Assembly: GCA_035610365.1 (NCBI GenBank)
Contig: CM069436.1
Span: forward strand, 61,457,505-61,521,504
Length of the DNA stretch: 64,000 bases
Direction: 5' to 3'
Origin: Aquatica leii
Taxonomy: Eukaryota; Arthropoda; Insecta; Coleoptera; Lampyridae
Position 1 is the first letter of the stretch. Every line of letters starts with the position of its first letter. The notes under the pieces were generated by a model that was not told where the DNA came from, did not search any database, and saw nothing but the letters and a program-made list of their open reading frames with translations. Made by a program: the position numbers and the translations under genes. Below are positions 12,201 to 27,200 of this stretch, piece by piece.

Positions 12201-15200
12201 AATAGTATTATTTTACAAGACGTTGATTGCGTTGTTTATATGCAATCTATGAGCGATTTTGCTCCAATAATTATTGTGAGAACGTTTTTAATCTTTTTAG
12301 AGATATAACCGTAAATCAACTGCTCTCAATTGACTACGTAGCTCGTTAGATGTCGCTATCGGTAGTAAGCCCTACAAACAAGGGGATGTTGACGAAACAC
12401 AATTACATTACAACTAACCTCCGCCTCAAATATAGAATACTCCAAAAATTATAAAAGCACAACAATAATTAAATACGAAAACACGTGATGCTAAAAGAAC
12501 TCTGATAATAAAATGATTCTTTAAAAACTCAGTAAAGATAAAAATACATTATTTCTATATTTAGTACAACACAAGAAGACACTAATAAATTTTTACACTG
12601 ACACCCAACCTATGCTGGATCGAACCCAGAAGCCCCAAGAATTCGACACCAATAAATAAGGCGCCGTATAGCAGCAATTTCTAGTGGGTCCCCTATCTTT
12701 CACGGACACTTCTGTTATCGCCGCATCACTTGTGTGGATTCCAACGCTGCTGACAGTGTTCTTCCAACCATCGCCTTTTGCCAAATCAGACTATTAAAGT
12801 ATCTGGGATCGGGTAGATTGGTAATCATTTTATAAGTCCATGGCACAAGACAATTCGTATGGACCTCAAACGTATTGGACTGATTACGGCTACAAGACTC
12901 TTCTCCTGTCAGAAAATTTTACATGTCGTTATTATGTATTCATCGAAAAAAATTATTCTGAATAATAAATAACGACGGCACTGTCTAAGGACGCTGCTAA
13001 TTCTACTTATGAATGGAGATAAACGGTGTATCGCATGTAAGTAGTTTTCTTTCTGTTGAATGTGATTTCCATTACGCTTTAGCGTAAAACGTATTCCAGG
13101 TCGAATTCGACATTTTGGGTTAATCACGCAACGTTCCCAGGTAGTAAACCAATTATCAAAGATGGCGTCGTCACGCTGTCTTTTTACTTATTTTTAGCGA
13201 GTTTCTGGAGATTATCATGCTACCTTTATACCCGACTGTTTTTGGGGATATGCATATAACCTGTGGAGTCCATCTCATTTAACATAATCGGAAGAGACGA
13301 AAAAATGTATAGCATAGATCTTCTTGCATTTACATTTATTACTTTGCTTGTGTCAGCCTTGAACGTACTACTTTTTTTTAGTAACGTAGAATTTTGCTTT
13401 ATGTAATTTACTTTAATTGTGTTCATTGATAGTCAGCCTTCAGCGTATTTAATCTGTTTTATATAATAAGGTTAGATCATACTAAATTAAATTTACTTTC
13501 AGTCCCAAACTTTATATCACCTGTAACTTTATATATTGTCGTTGAGTACCTTGACGTAATATCCGTCAAGGTTCTGCGCTCATTTGAACGCAGTCATAGC
13601 CAAAAGCAAAATAACATTAACTTTCGTACACAAGTTTATATACTATAGATAGTTTCAGTTTTAAATCAGATAAATAAGAGTAGTCGAAGTCACTACAATT
13701 GACAAAGAAGTGTCGGTTTGGTAAGTTTAGTACTCATATTTTACTTTTTCGATTAATTTTTATCATTGTCGCGATTGCATGGAGACGAGGTATTTTGATC
13801 GAGTAATAGTTAAATTAAAAGCATTCATTTATAATATTTGTTATCAATTAAATAATATTCCTTGTATTGTGGGTTGCCTGAATAAAAGAGCCTACATTGA
13901 TACTATAGCTGTAATGTTTAGTCTGTTACGTGCAAAATTTTCATAACGTAATACCCTGTATATCGAATTAAAATTAGATTCCGGTTTTGACGCCCTCTGC
14001 CAATCTTTCTGGTTACTGACATGTTGCGGAATTCATTTTCAAGCCAACTACTTAAGATGGTCTGTGTCGTGTAAGATCCAAAGATTTTAGGTACATCCAC
14101 TGTGATGGACAGGAAATTATAAGTTAATTACATATTTAACGTAATTTATTCGGCACAGGGTAAGATATTTGCATCCGGTTTGTTAAAATTCTTTTGTAAT
14201 TTCTTTCTTAATTTGATAGCCGTTCCTCCACGCTTTGGCCACATGTTCCGATTTAACTAATTAAGTACAAGGTGGAATAAATAATTGAAGACCTATTAAT
14301 TATCCACACCGAAAAGGAATGTCACTTCTTCGACATCAGTCGATTACGATACTCACCTTTTAATAGTTAGAAGAAACAGCATTCGATATATATCGGGTTC
14401 TTATTCTTAATTCCTTATAAAGTTTATGTAATATGTTTTCCAACTTTCGTCATTCGTGACATCACATCTAAACCAAAACAACAAATATAGTTTTACTCTT
14501 CTAACTCATAAAATAAAATTGTATAAAGCATGCTGTAAAGTTGGCAACCTGGGCGGCATTGCCATTTTTTCGTACATATGTTTGTTTACATTTTATCGTT
14601 TGTTAGGTTAGTGTGTTTATTTCTCCGTGTTTTTGCTGTTTCTACCTTTTGTATCAAAAATTGTTCTTTTCAGAACATACGTTTGAGTGAATTAACATTT
14701 AATCACTACAATACTGCCGGGCCGTAGATTGGGAAGTAGAGGAAAGGAGCTTGTTGCTAATTTGATTGAATTTTTTCAACAAGAACGGGACAATGGCGGT
14801 CCATTTATACCTGTAACATCAGTTCGTGAAGTGATTTATTGCATTATTTACTTTACATATATTTTATTAATATTATTCTAATTTTAGCGTGTAGCAGCTG
14901 CTTTAAAGATTAACATCTCTACAGTTACTTGTGTGTCGCAAGCCTTAAAGAAGAACGAACCATTTGTTTCTAAACAACGGCCACATAATAAAAACCCATT
15001 ACGAATATTGAGGAGTTTAATAAATGTGCAATTCGTAATGTAATTTACAGAATGTACCAAAATCGTAAGTTAAATTATATTAACGCACTTTAATTTTCTT
15101 ATGTCACAATAAATAATTACAGACCTGCATATTACGGTAAATATCTTATGGCAAAAATTAAAAGAAGAGGAACTTTTCGAAGGTTGTGCTAAATCGTTGC

Positions 15201-18200
15201 ATACTGTTTTAAATAATATAGGGTTTAAATGGAAAAAGACAACCCCAGGCGAGGTCTGATGGAAAAAGAATAAGGTTCTTAAAAACATACATGAGCATCA
15301 AAGCCGAAAAAATATGCCAGTTTGTTTTTTTGGATGAAACATGGATTTTCCAGAATGGCACAGTAAATCGGTCATGGCAGGATGACGACTTAAGAACCGT
15401 TAAAAGTACAAAGGTTGATGGAAAAAGGTTAGTTTATAATTATGAGCTGTGAATTTGAAAATACATATTCTTTTGGTTTTTTAGATACATAGTGTTACAT
15501 GCAGGGAATGAGGAAGGTTTTATTAATGGAGCAGAACTAATTTTTTCTTCTTCTACAAAAAATGAAGATTATCATGAAGAGATGAACAAGAAAAATTTTT
15601 TGCATTGGTTCGAACATCAATTATTAAAGAATTTAAAGCAACAATCTACAATTGTGTTGGATAATGCTTTATACCACAGAAGCATTTTGCAAAAAGTACC
15701 CAATCGTACGTAGAAGAAGGCCGACATTGCCAAATGGCTTAAAAATCACAACATTGAATTTAATGAAAATTCATTATAAATCAAACTTCTACATAGAGTT
15801 CTTATGTAAGTAGAAAATTCAGTGTAATGAGTAGATTAATGCAATTATTGCTTTTTTAGAAATAAACCTCCAAAAGTATTTAAAGCAGATACGTTAGCTG
15901 AACAATATGGTCATAAAGTCCTACAATTACCTCCCTACCATTGCATTTTTAATCCAATTAAACTTATATGGGGTATTACTAAGAATTATTATAATCGACA
16001 CATTGGTAGGGATGCTAAATCAATAGAAAAATCTATGAAAATGTGGCACGAGGCTTTGGCAACAGTTACACCAGAAGCCTGGAATAATTCAGTTAAACAC
16101 ACTGAAAAAATAATTAAAGAATGGTGGGATCGAGAGATTGGCTTTGACGTAGAAGATGTTGCACCGTTAATTATTAATCTCAACAGTGAAAGCGATGACA
16201 GTGGATCAGATTTTAGTAATTAGATTAGTATGATTTATACTATAATTAAAAGCTAGAATGTTATTTAAATAACTTACATTTTTGTAAATATTTATACAGT
16301 AAAAGTATTAAACAATTAGCAAATAATTTTATATATGTTAACCGAATTATGCAGAAAAACATAGTAAATCAAGACAATTTGGTTATTATTAATATAACAT
16401 GTAAATCTGTATACATAACCTCCAACTTTTGATATTTTGATATTGGCATCAACGCTACTACATGACGTCATAAATATCGATGACGGAAGTTGGATAACTT
16501 ATTACATGAACTATATTAATAATTTTTAGACTTCGACTTTCGTGAGTCATTGCGTTGACACGACTTAGATTCATATTATTCCAGGCTCACTTACCGGGGA
16601 AAACGTTTTCTTCGATCAAGTAGGTACTGGATTGTGGGTAAGTTTATTTAATTATTTTGTCGCTGTCAGAAAAGTCACTCACGTAACTTTTGTTGCAATA
16701 CCCTTAAGGTAGTTTCATTAATTATTTTATGTGTATCGCATGCTGTGTATAAACAATATTTATTACTAAATTAAAGTTTTTATACCTGTTAATCTTTCTT
16801 TTACGGTAACATACCTTTCTCTTTTATTGTGGTTACCCAAACATCAGAGTAACAAGGATTACGAACCTAAAAATTCGTTACAAGCTTGGACCGTTTCTCT
16901 TGATCGAGGCAGAAGTGTTAATTATAATGATGTGGGGCCCTTTATTATTATTCACTTAAACCTCCCCTATCTCTGACTGTGTGAGTTGGCCGTGCAAGGT
17001 TCGTAAGACCTATAAGCTTGTAACAAGTCGACAAATTTCTTATTTATATTGGTCTATTTCTCTCTCTGGTTTTAACGACTATTCTCTCTTCTTAAAATAA
17101 ATATATTATTGTTAAAAGTTGTGTTTTGTCAATTTTTTCCTTTTAGTAATAGACAGAATTAAACAAGGTCTGTATTAAAAAATATTTACTTGTTTTGGCG
17201 CCTTTTTAATTTAGTGTAGGATTAGCACACCGACGCTTACGACCTGCTTGCATGATACAAGTGAGTTAGCCTCCAGCAATAAGGCTGCGAGAAAGTTGTC
17301 GTAACAACGGACAACTCCCTACCACGCTGTACATTCCCAAACAACCGGTATGATTTATCAGCATAAAAAACCATCGGTGACATGCCGCGCCTCAGTTCTC
17401 GTTTGACCACATAAACCAACCGAAAACCGGGATAGCATAGGGTTTTTGTTGTTTTACGGGTGTAGGCCACATGAACAAAAACAAGCACATTAGGCAAAGA
17501 AGAATGTCATTGATATATAAATTACAAATCTTACTTCAAAAAGTTTTTGAGCAAAATTGCATGGGAAAACATCGATTATAAAACTACTATTTAATAGGCA
17601 TCTTCTCCGATAAGCATACAGAAATTACTTTATTATGTGCGCAATTAACACTTAACAAAAATAATGGCCACACCAAACAAATAATCAGGTTTAGTACTAC
17701 AAAGAAATCGGTATATATTCGAAACAATACAATAATTTGCCACCATGCCAACAAAAAAAAAACTACTCCTAAATAAAGTAAAAGAAGAACCAAAAGACAA
17801 ATTGTAAAGTCAACTAAGCCAAACATTTTGGTAAATTGAGCATTAAGTCATCATTAGAAATTTGTTCATCGTCAATCCTGAATGCAAACCTCCAGGTGTT
17901 TTCAATTATTCATTTTTTGTGCTACATGCATGTCCTGATGTCATATCCTTCATTTTGTTTTGATGATATTATTTTGGTTCATGTTTTGTCTTTCATTGTC
18001 ATAGCAACTTGATCGCTTTACCATAACTGTTTTGACATTTGTCTTATTAAAAATTACTGTAAAACAATATGAAATCTGTGGGGCAGTTTAACAGTATTCT
18101 GGTATAATTAAGTAAACTTAAATCTAACCTAAACTTAACTGTCCTATAGATGTCATTTTCTTTTTTCCTAAATCAAAATTTAGTAAATGGGCAACTGATA

Positions 18201-21200
18201 GTATTGATATAGTTATAGTTCACTGTCTAATCCGATTGTATGACAGAGAAGTGATAACGCACTAGATCACTTCTGTAGGACGCTTTGACAGCGAATTGAC
18301 GGCATTCTGAAAAGGTCTATAACCTAACCTTACCTATACATAGGCGTGTCCAGAATGGTATCAAACTGTCCTACATACATATGTTAGCAACATCTGTTAC
18401 TGTTAAGCCATTTATTCATAGTCTCGTTTCAGTCTTTACTCTCTTAAGGGTAGAATAATTTCTCTCTGCTGTACAGTGTGTCAGAGGAAGAGTCAAGTAA
18501 ATTCTCATAGCGATTTCTAAATATGAAAAAGTACTTTCTAATTTCGGATTGTTGTTGTTATTTTTTCCCCCTTCATACAAATTTTGAAGTGTTGCCATTC
18601 TTGCACAAACTGTTCTCCACGATGTCTTTAGGGTTTTTGTCAAGTATTTCGTTTTGTCACATCTTCTTGTTCCTTTTCATAAAGATTTCTGAATATCTGG
18701 AATCTTATGTTATCTAATTGTGTTACAAACTTGTTATTAATTGGTAAAAAAATTCCAGCTCCAAATCGCTCGCTTGGAGACATTCTCTCAAAATCTGAGT
18801 TCTTTTTAATCTAAAAAAAATGTTTTTCTATTTTTTTCATACCTGGGTTCAAGTACGTTAACTAATTACAATACTCTTGTCATGTAATCATCAAAGTTGA
18901 ATCTTTTTTTTACATAAAAACAAAGATAACGTATGTAGCTCCTTATCGCAAAGGAGATCATCATCTTTCTTCTGTAGTATCACACTGGTTTTGGCTACCC
19001 TTTGTAAAATTTTGTTCCAAATCATTGTTAAGAAAGTAGTCTTAAAACTAGCGTTTTGCGAAATTCTTCAGCTATGACTCGCGTGTCCTACGTATTGTCT
19101 TCAATTAAATCTTCAATGGCGTTCTTGATTTCGTTACGACTTGTAACTTGAGTTCTGAGAACATCTGGCTTTGCAGACCATTTAGTTTCACTCAAAAATT
19201 TTAACATAAGAAATCTATGTTCAGTTTTCACTTTTTGTTCATGAGTATACTCCCGACATGTTTGCAGAATTATCGTAACTTTGACCCCAACCGTTTTTTA
19301 ATTTTAGTTCAAGTTCTTCAAGCAAGTTATGAGAGACGCTTGATAGCACTCGTACAAGGTGTTCATTGGCGCAGGCTTTGCTGACAGAAACGTATCAAAG
19401 TGCTACAGCCAACTAGTCGATGTGATTAAAACTTAAGAGCAAGAGTCTTATATTCACAATATTTTGTATAACAATAAAATGTATTTTACAGTTTCGAATC
19501 ATTCAAAAATACGAATATATTGATTTTTTAGTTTTGCGGATAAACGATTTGACCTTCTGGTATTGTCAATTTGAATTTCTTGAATAGCATAGCGAACGGC
19601 CATAAATGATTGCCAATCGCATTTGCTAATAAGCCTAGTTTACACCGCAACTATTTCATTAGAAGTAACGAAAATGTTCCGTTTTTTGCTTAGTTGAGTG
19701 TACGTAAGAAACAACAAGCCATCGCTGGTGTACTATATTAGTGTGTTGTCTCAGCACTCCCTAACAATTCCGTTGACTTATTATCAGTTAGGCGCACTGC
19801 ACTGCCAACTCTACGCGCACACACAAATAAAACGTATACATCACTAGTTAGGCGGTAGTACGTTAGCTGTACTCTTTTCGCCCTCCAATTTTTGCGTGCT
19901 CAAATCTTTTGCGTCCTAGACACGTGTCTAAGCGGAAAAGCGGTGTTGCAGATGTCACTTTCTTCTTAAACTAATATTTAGTGATAATGTAATCTAGCAC
20001 ACTGTCAGCTATGTCGTAGACTGATAGTATACTGACAAATCCATTTGTATGGAAGTGAACAGATAATGCACTGAATCTTCTTATTACTAAAAATTAATTT
20101 AGAAATAAATAACATGGCTTCTATACACTTTGACAGCAAATTAGCAGCATTCTGATTGAGTATATTTTTTCGTTTTTTGTTGAATATTTGTGAGCAAACA
20201 CTATAGCCAAAATTGAGCGTTAACTTTCATGATTTAACCAGACAGCGATGTAAAGGTAGTGGTACGTTCAAATTCCCCATTTCAATTTGGTTTGTAAAAG
20301 TAAAATCTACAGAGATTCCTAGACCTTCTTCGTCCCTGTTAAATTAATGTATACAATAAATACATAAGATAAAGTTAAAGAATAATTAAAACATTAAACT
20401 TTGTGTATTTAAATATTTTAAAAAATCCATTGCTAACAGCTGTCTAGACGAGAGGTTCTCAAACTTTTTCAGTCCCGGAGCACCTTCGCAATTGAAAATT
20501 CAACGTAGAGCACGATTTTATTTAGCAGCTATGCTACATATTTAATAATAGTATATTAAAACACAAGTTACAAAATGAACGCGCTTAAATCACAAGACCG
20601 ATTTTCATACCGATTAATTGAGACGTATAATTTTAATTTTCAACCAACATCGCAAAATTTTATTGGATTAGTAACACTTAAACTTTGACGTATTGAAATT
20701 TATCTATGTTAACCTAAAATCTCATATAAAATGATCTCTTATATCTTTATAAATAAATAACTGTGTATTAATAGGACCTTTTTAATTTATCTTAGCATCA
20801 ACATTTAAATTTCAATTGTTAAGTTACAATAATTTTGATTTCTTTTTCATGTAACGTAAACTTACGATGCAGAGATACCAACTTTGAAAAAACTGACACT
20901 ACTAAAATTCGTGTAAGGATTAGCTAATTTTTACACAGATTTTAGTATAAGAATCGCTAATTTTTATGTTGAAATAGAGAAAAATATTTTTAATTTTAAA
21001 CATATCCTACCTTTTCGCGGAGCACTGGAAATTGTTTTCCAACGAAGTTTGTGAAACACCAGTATTAGTGGCAGTTTCTATTTTTGTAATTAAAACCTTG
21101 TATATTTTTTCATAAAATAGGAGTATACAAAAATATTGATTAAAAAAAGTTAGCCTTTAGCAAACATAAAACTGACAATTCAGGATTACTATCATAACTT

Positions 21201-24200
21201 GACAAAGACTGAACCCCGCTAGTTTCTGGTAATTTAAGTTTATTTCTCTATATTATACGTTAATATTTTGTTAAATATTTTACAATTAAATTTATAATTG
21301 TATTATATTACCCTGAAACATTTAAAGTTTTGAAATAATTAATTTAAATGAAGCGTGGAATTTTCCCCTAGAAATTATGAATACATTTATTAGAAACAAT
21401 TGCACCTCAGTGTTAAACAACATTTCAATCTGCTATAATCTGTACATTGCAATCCATGCGCTTCAGCAAATGCTTATTGTTACCCGATTCGTTTATTCAG
21501 CACCAAATATGCACTCTGTTACAACAGGATAATTGTTCTTTAAAACGATTGTTTGGTAATTTCAAAGTTGTTTAACGCTTATACTAAAATCCGGCAATGT
21601 TAAATAATTATTTCTTTACCCTTAGGTTTCAACCAAAAAATAGAAGCGCAATTGTTGACGTTTCATGAATACTACATAAAAACACATATAAATATTTGTT
21701 AGAAGACGTATCGCGTACACATCAGAAACATATGATAAAAAATGCAATTTATTTTCACAGACAACTTCCAATAACTCAGAATAAAACCCATATTAATCTT
21801 ACATATTTCGGTACACCATCTGGTATACACCGATTGTTCTAATCCACAATTTAAACGCGTTTAAAATTTGTTCGATCAAATCCACGTCGTTTATTACAAT
21901 AATTTATAAGAATTTTTGAATCACGTTTAAGAGAAACAAACCTTCAATTTAAATTTACGCTTCTAAATATACAAAAAATTGTTTTTACAACTGCCCAACG
22001 TTATATATATCTCTACAGCAAATTTACAGTTAACTATTTAATAAGTAGTGCAATTAGACTACGAGATGGCGTCTGCCACACATTTTGTTTATGGTTGTTA
22101 ATTATATATAACCGTTTCAATTTTGTTTACCTTTAAATTGGAATTAAAAAATAATTTTGGTGTACAGGTTGAAATAGTTGAATAGCTTAAGTATTTTTAA
22201 ACTAAAAATGTTTAAACAATGCTTTATTGTCATAGTTGAGCGCTTAAAATTATAACAGATGCTCTGTACCAAACCAGTTAATGTTTTGTGTAAAAAAATA
22301 TGCGTTTTAAACTATTTTAGTTAAAATAAATTTAAAAAGAACATCCAACGGCAACGTCAAGTCGATATGTGCGCACTCGTATTGCATCTACACAAAAGAA
22401 TTTTTAACTGCACTAAACAAAATACCTCAACCGATATTAATCATTCCGTCACGTTAATTACGCCAGATCGTATTTTTCTACATATATTTCTCGTAATTGC
22501 AAACACCGATAAAATACAGGTAACAAAAAAATTTATAGACTCGGAAAATAAAGCTGGTATTTTGATAGCCTTTACAAATAATTAAGACGCAGTGGGAAAA
22601 AAGGAAAAGAAGAAGAAAAAAAGTCAAAAATTGGGTAGAGGTGTAAAAATGTTTACGGTTTTTTAAGCCACACTTAATGTCGTCGTATGAATTACCCAAG
22701 CGTAATATATCTTTTTAAGGGCGAAAGAGCGAGGAAAACGTTTGCATTAAACAGTAGCTTGCAATACTTTAACAAAGATTCACACGCTCCAGAAAATACA
22801 TTAATTCAGTTTCCACTTGTAATAATTTATCGAAATATAAACGTGGATTAATTACAATGTACGATTGTTCCTCAACATATTTCTATAATACACACAAAAG
22901 CATAAAATTAACTGTAATCATATAGGCTGCGATACGTTTTTCACAAAGAACAAGAATATACTTTAGATTTGACAAAATTTTTCGACTGAAACTGAAAAGC
23001 ATGAATGTATAAAAAAATAATTATGCAATTGTTAATTGCATCATAAAATTGTATTTAATTTTTTTTAACGAAATATTTTCGATCAGGAAAATTATGTGTT
23101 CCATAACCAAAAACAATTTTTTTCAGCCTTGTCACATCAATGATTATTTAGTTGAGTAAACACTAATACCATACTTTAAATATTAGGTTAGATGCAGTCA
23201 TGTATTAGTAAAACAACTTGTATACTTATTTAAAAACTTTCATACCGCGTACACAACAGAAAAATATAAAAAGTAATAAAATAATCTGATGAAAAAAAAC
23301 AAAGTTGAAATAAAAAGCAACAAAAAGAATATGAGGCAAAATGATAAGAATTATGTAATTTATGGTAGATACGAAACATCCATTTAAATTGAATAGTAAA
23401 ATTTGTATAATAACTTAATTTATATACAGTTACAAAACTTATAAATATTTAATAGAAGATTAAAAAAACACAAACATTTTAATTTGAGATCCAAATTTAT
23501 AAAGCGCTTGATAAAAACGTTTATTTTTTTTTAAGTTTTCTAGTAACGCAATATCGAACAACGTTTTGCCAAAACTAGTTTTATAAATTAACACAACATT
23601 GGATAACTTCTTAATGTGTATTAAACGTTTTACAATAATTTTTAATTTATTAAAAACCTTAAAGCAATTAAACAGACACGCAAATGCATCGCCCCAGTAT
23701 CGTTCATTAAATAGAATCATTAAATCAAAACCACATTTTTACTTTAAAGAATTTTAAACAAATGTGAAAATTTACTACAAAACGAAATTTTAACTTAAAT
23801 GCCTATTCTTTTGGCGCTTACATAAATATGTCAAAAATTTCAACGCAATAGAATTTATTTATACCTGCAAATCCAAAAATTAATTCACTGATTAAGATTT
23901 AACATATGAACTCAAAGACACATCGCACTAGCAATAACAACTTGTTGAATAATACAAAAAATATTTTTTTCCTTACAAACCGGATAGATTCCAGTACTGT
24001 ACACACTACTATCCAGAGTCAAGTTCTGGCCTTTGAGTTTGAAGTCAAATAAAATCAGTGAAAAAAATATTCAAATTTTATGCTTTTAATTAACGCTGTT
24101 TTAATTATATTTTTAAAAAATATTCAAAGTGTAGTTTCTAGCAATCATTACGAAAAAAACTTAAAATACCTACAATTGTTTTTTTTTTGAAATTACATAA

Positions 24201-27200
24201 AATTTATGTAGTACATAAACAAAAATATACTCGTTTTAGCAATACAAAAATTTTATTTGAATTTTGACAAATTTCTGTTTAATAAATTCATATTAACTTT
24301 GTATATACTTGTTACACATACAATTTAAACGATTTCTTAGTTAAAAGCTTTAAATAGAAGGCAGTTCCACAAATACATTTTATACAATTCATTTTTAAAC
24401 AAATTAATTACTTTTAAATAATATCTTTATTAAACAGAGATGCATAGCTTACATGCATGTGGGAATTGTAGGCGGCGTACAATTTCACGACCTTGTGCAG
24501 TCGTGTTTTAGCATCACTATAAAGCACCATACATATGTACATATATGCCACGACAGTAAAAATAAATTACACAAAATATTTTTTACAAAGATCCAAAACG
24601 CTCTTTATTTTGAAAATAAAACTGAATGTTGTTAGAATATTTTTGCAATAAGCCCATATCGGTTCTATAGGATTAAATTCACAATGTGCCACCGGAATCA
24701 ATAGAAATTTCACATTATCTCTTCTCAAATCTTTTGGAACAAGTATAATTTCTCTAAATGATGTCAGTTAGTTCGAAAATTACAGGTCTCGTTAATAAAT
24801 TACATTCGTCAACCTTGTCTATTTTGAACCCACCGAATAATGTAAACTTTTCTACATATAGTCGTTGCGGAATTCAGGATCTAACATAGTATGATAAGAT
24901 GTTTAGTAAATTACAATTATTAACAGAAATAGACGTTAATACAAATTTAATCTAGAACAGTGCCACTGTTTCTTCATTTTGTCGTGGTCAGCAGTACCTT
25001 TTTTACTAATGAAGCGTTTCATACATCCTTTCAAAAAAACTCGTGCCTTCAAACGGAAGTTCATCTGATTCCACCTCTAAACCCATTAACTACTTGAATA
25101 GTTTCTTTATATTCATCAAAATGGGTACGATCTCTGGTGTAACTGTTTCTAGCCAAACCAAATTTCTGGAATGTTTAGCACCACACCATGTCTCGTGGGT
25201 ATAAAATACTGTCCAACCGTTTTCTCGATATCTTTTCGCGGAGTACAAATATTGTCATTTTTTGGCAGCTATATTATTTTCTTAAGCAATTATTTTCCAA
25301 TTTTCAATAGGTAAAATTAATTGCCTTCACCTAGTGGTTTAAAGTAGAAGTACAAACCTGAGGAAAATCAGGAAGGTCGTCCTTTAATCTTTAATGCAAT
25401 TTACAATAGTTAGAAAACATTTCTCCATATAGAGCTGAAGAGGTGTCTTCTAATAATGCCTTTAAGAAACCGTCAGTTTCAATTTTTCTAGTACTTCTGG
25501 GTTTTGATCTTGACACTGTACCAGTTGTTCGTTGCTCACGTAATACTCTTTTAACACTGCCTTAACTTATTCCCAAACATTCGGCAGTACGTTTTGTCGT
25601 TTGATTTACTATTATTTCTTTTAGACTAATCTGGTTTTAAGTTTTCAAAAAAAATCTTGCATTCAGTACCAGTTGTTTGAAAAGTTACGTAGACCTCCAG
25701 ATTCAAAGTTAGAGCGCAAATAGCCAGCAAATCAGTATTTATATGAAAGCACTTAAAACTGTAAGTTAATATATCAGAACTTGGACAGACTCAACAGACG
25801 AAAACCCAAGCAAAAAAAAATAAAGGATTCACAGCAATCAGTATTTTTAGCTAAATTTGTGGATAAATCAAACAGTCCTGATAATTAAAAGCTGTCATCA
25901 GTCTGAAAACAGACTTTGATGGAATTACTATTAGCCCTTTTGGTTATTGAATTCTCTACATCTCCTTATGCTTAGGATCCATCTCAAGATTCAGCTCAAA
26001 AGCAAAGAAGCTGAACTGAAGCAAGATAACAGACGCGACATGACGTATTAAATTTGCAGAACTGCTTGACGTTGGCATCTACTTAGCGTGTTACGATGTC
26101 ACTTCACTGTCTTAAGTGATCACAAAAATAAGTGTAATTATTGTTTTCAAATTATAATACTTGCATTTTAAATAAACCACTGATAAAATTTGTATACTCT
26201 GTGACATTGAAATTGCAACACCAAGAATGGGTGTGACCAGAAAAGTTCAGCTACTTAGAAGAAGCGAATGATTAAAACTTTAAAGAAATGGAACAAAGAT
26301 GAACAGAATTTTTATTAAATAATGTGTTGGTCCCACCTATTGACTTCACACTCTCTGAATCTTCGTGGCATCGATTCCAGCAAGTGGTCGATTTTTTCTT
26401 GAGTTCTTGTACCTCAAACAACTTCCAATTCATGCCGGAGAGCTTCCTGTGTCCTTCAAATCAGTCCATAAAGTGTCTTGCTATGTGAGGACGGGTATTA
26501 TCCTGATGGAAAAGTAGATCTTCCAACTGCTAAAGAAATGGAAGAATACGGGGGCTGCCACCTCGTTAACATATCGCCGGGCGTTCATATTGCTTCCGAT
26601 AAATACCAAACAGTACACATGTCGCTCAACAAAAAATTGAGCAATGCGTCGTCCCCACGTCTTCATCTGACTCTCATACGACCATCATGCATATTCTGTT
26701 TTTTATCATTCCGTTTATTCATAATCTACGTAAATATAAGCATTTCGAAATTATGTGTGGGATTTTAGATTATTGTCCTTAAAGTAATTCTAGCCATCAT
26801 TGTGTAGGTAATATCGGCATGGCCGACATTACCCCATAAACTTTTTTTTATTTCCAATATTTCAAATTTTTGTCCGTTTTCAGATGCCACGGAACCATAA
26901 AAGAAAAACGGGCGTTTTCGTCGAGAAGTTTCAAGAAATTTTCTATTCCAAAGACGACTACTCATCAAGATCAACGTAGATATAACCGAATATGTATGCC
27001 TCAATTGGGACAACCCCTCAGTGATTACACAAGAACAGAAGAGTGAATTAGTAGACCAAATAATTGCTCTTGCAAACCCTTGTTCAGACTTACACCAGCA
27101 TAGATTCAACAAAGCGCCTACGCCTTTGCTAAAGTTAATAATTTCGAAAAGAAGAAAAAAAGGCGTGACTAATTAGAGGGATTTCTACGACGCAATTCAC

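Noticed and set aside
12593..12784. 63-codon reverse open frame in a less AT-rich patch
   Set aside because: No motif recognised; I considered an rRNA or tRNA relic but found no conserved block.
17237..17497. 86-codon reverse open frame in a less AT-rich patch
   Set aside because: No domain, no splice context and no neighbouring coding piece; kept only as an unrecognised patch.
26478..26768. 96-codon forward open frame
   Set aside because: Antisense to the Tc1 transposase C-terminal half, which reads clearly on the reverse strand.
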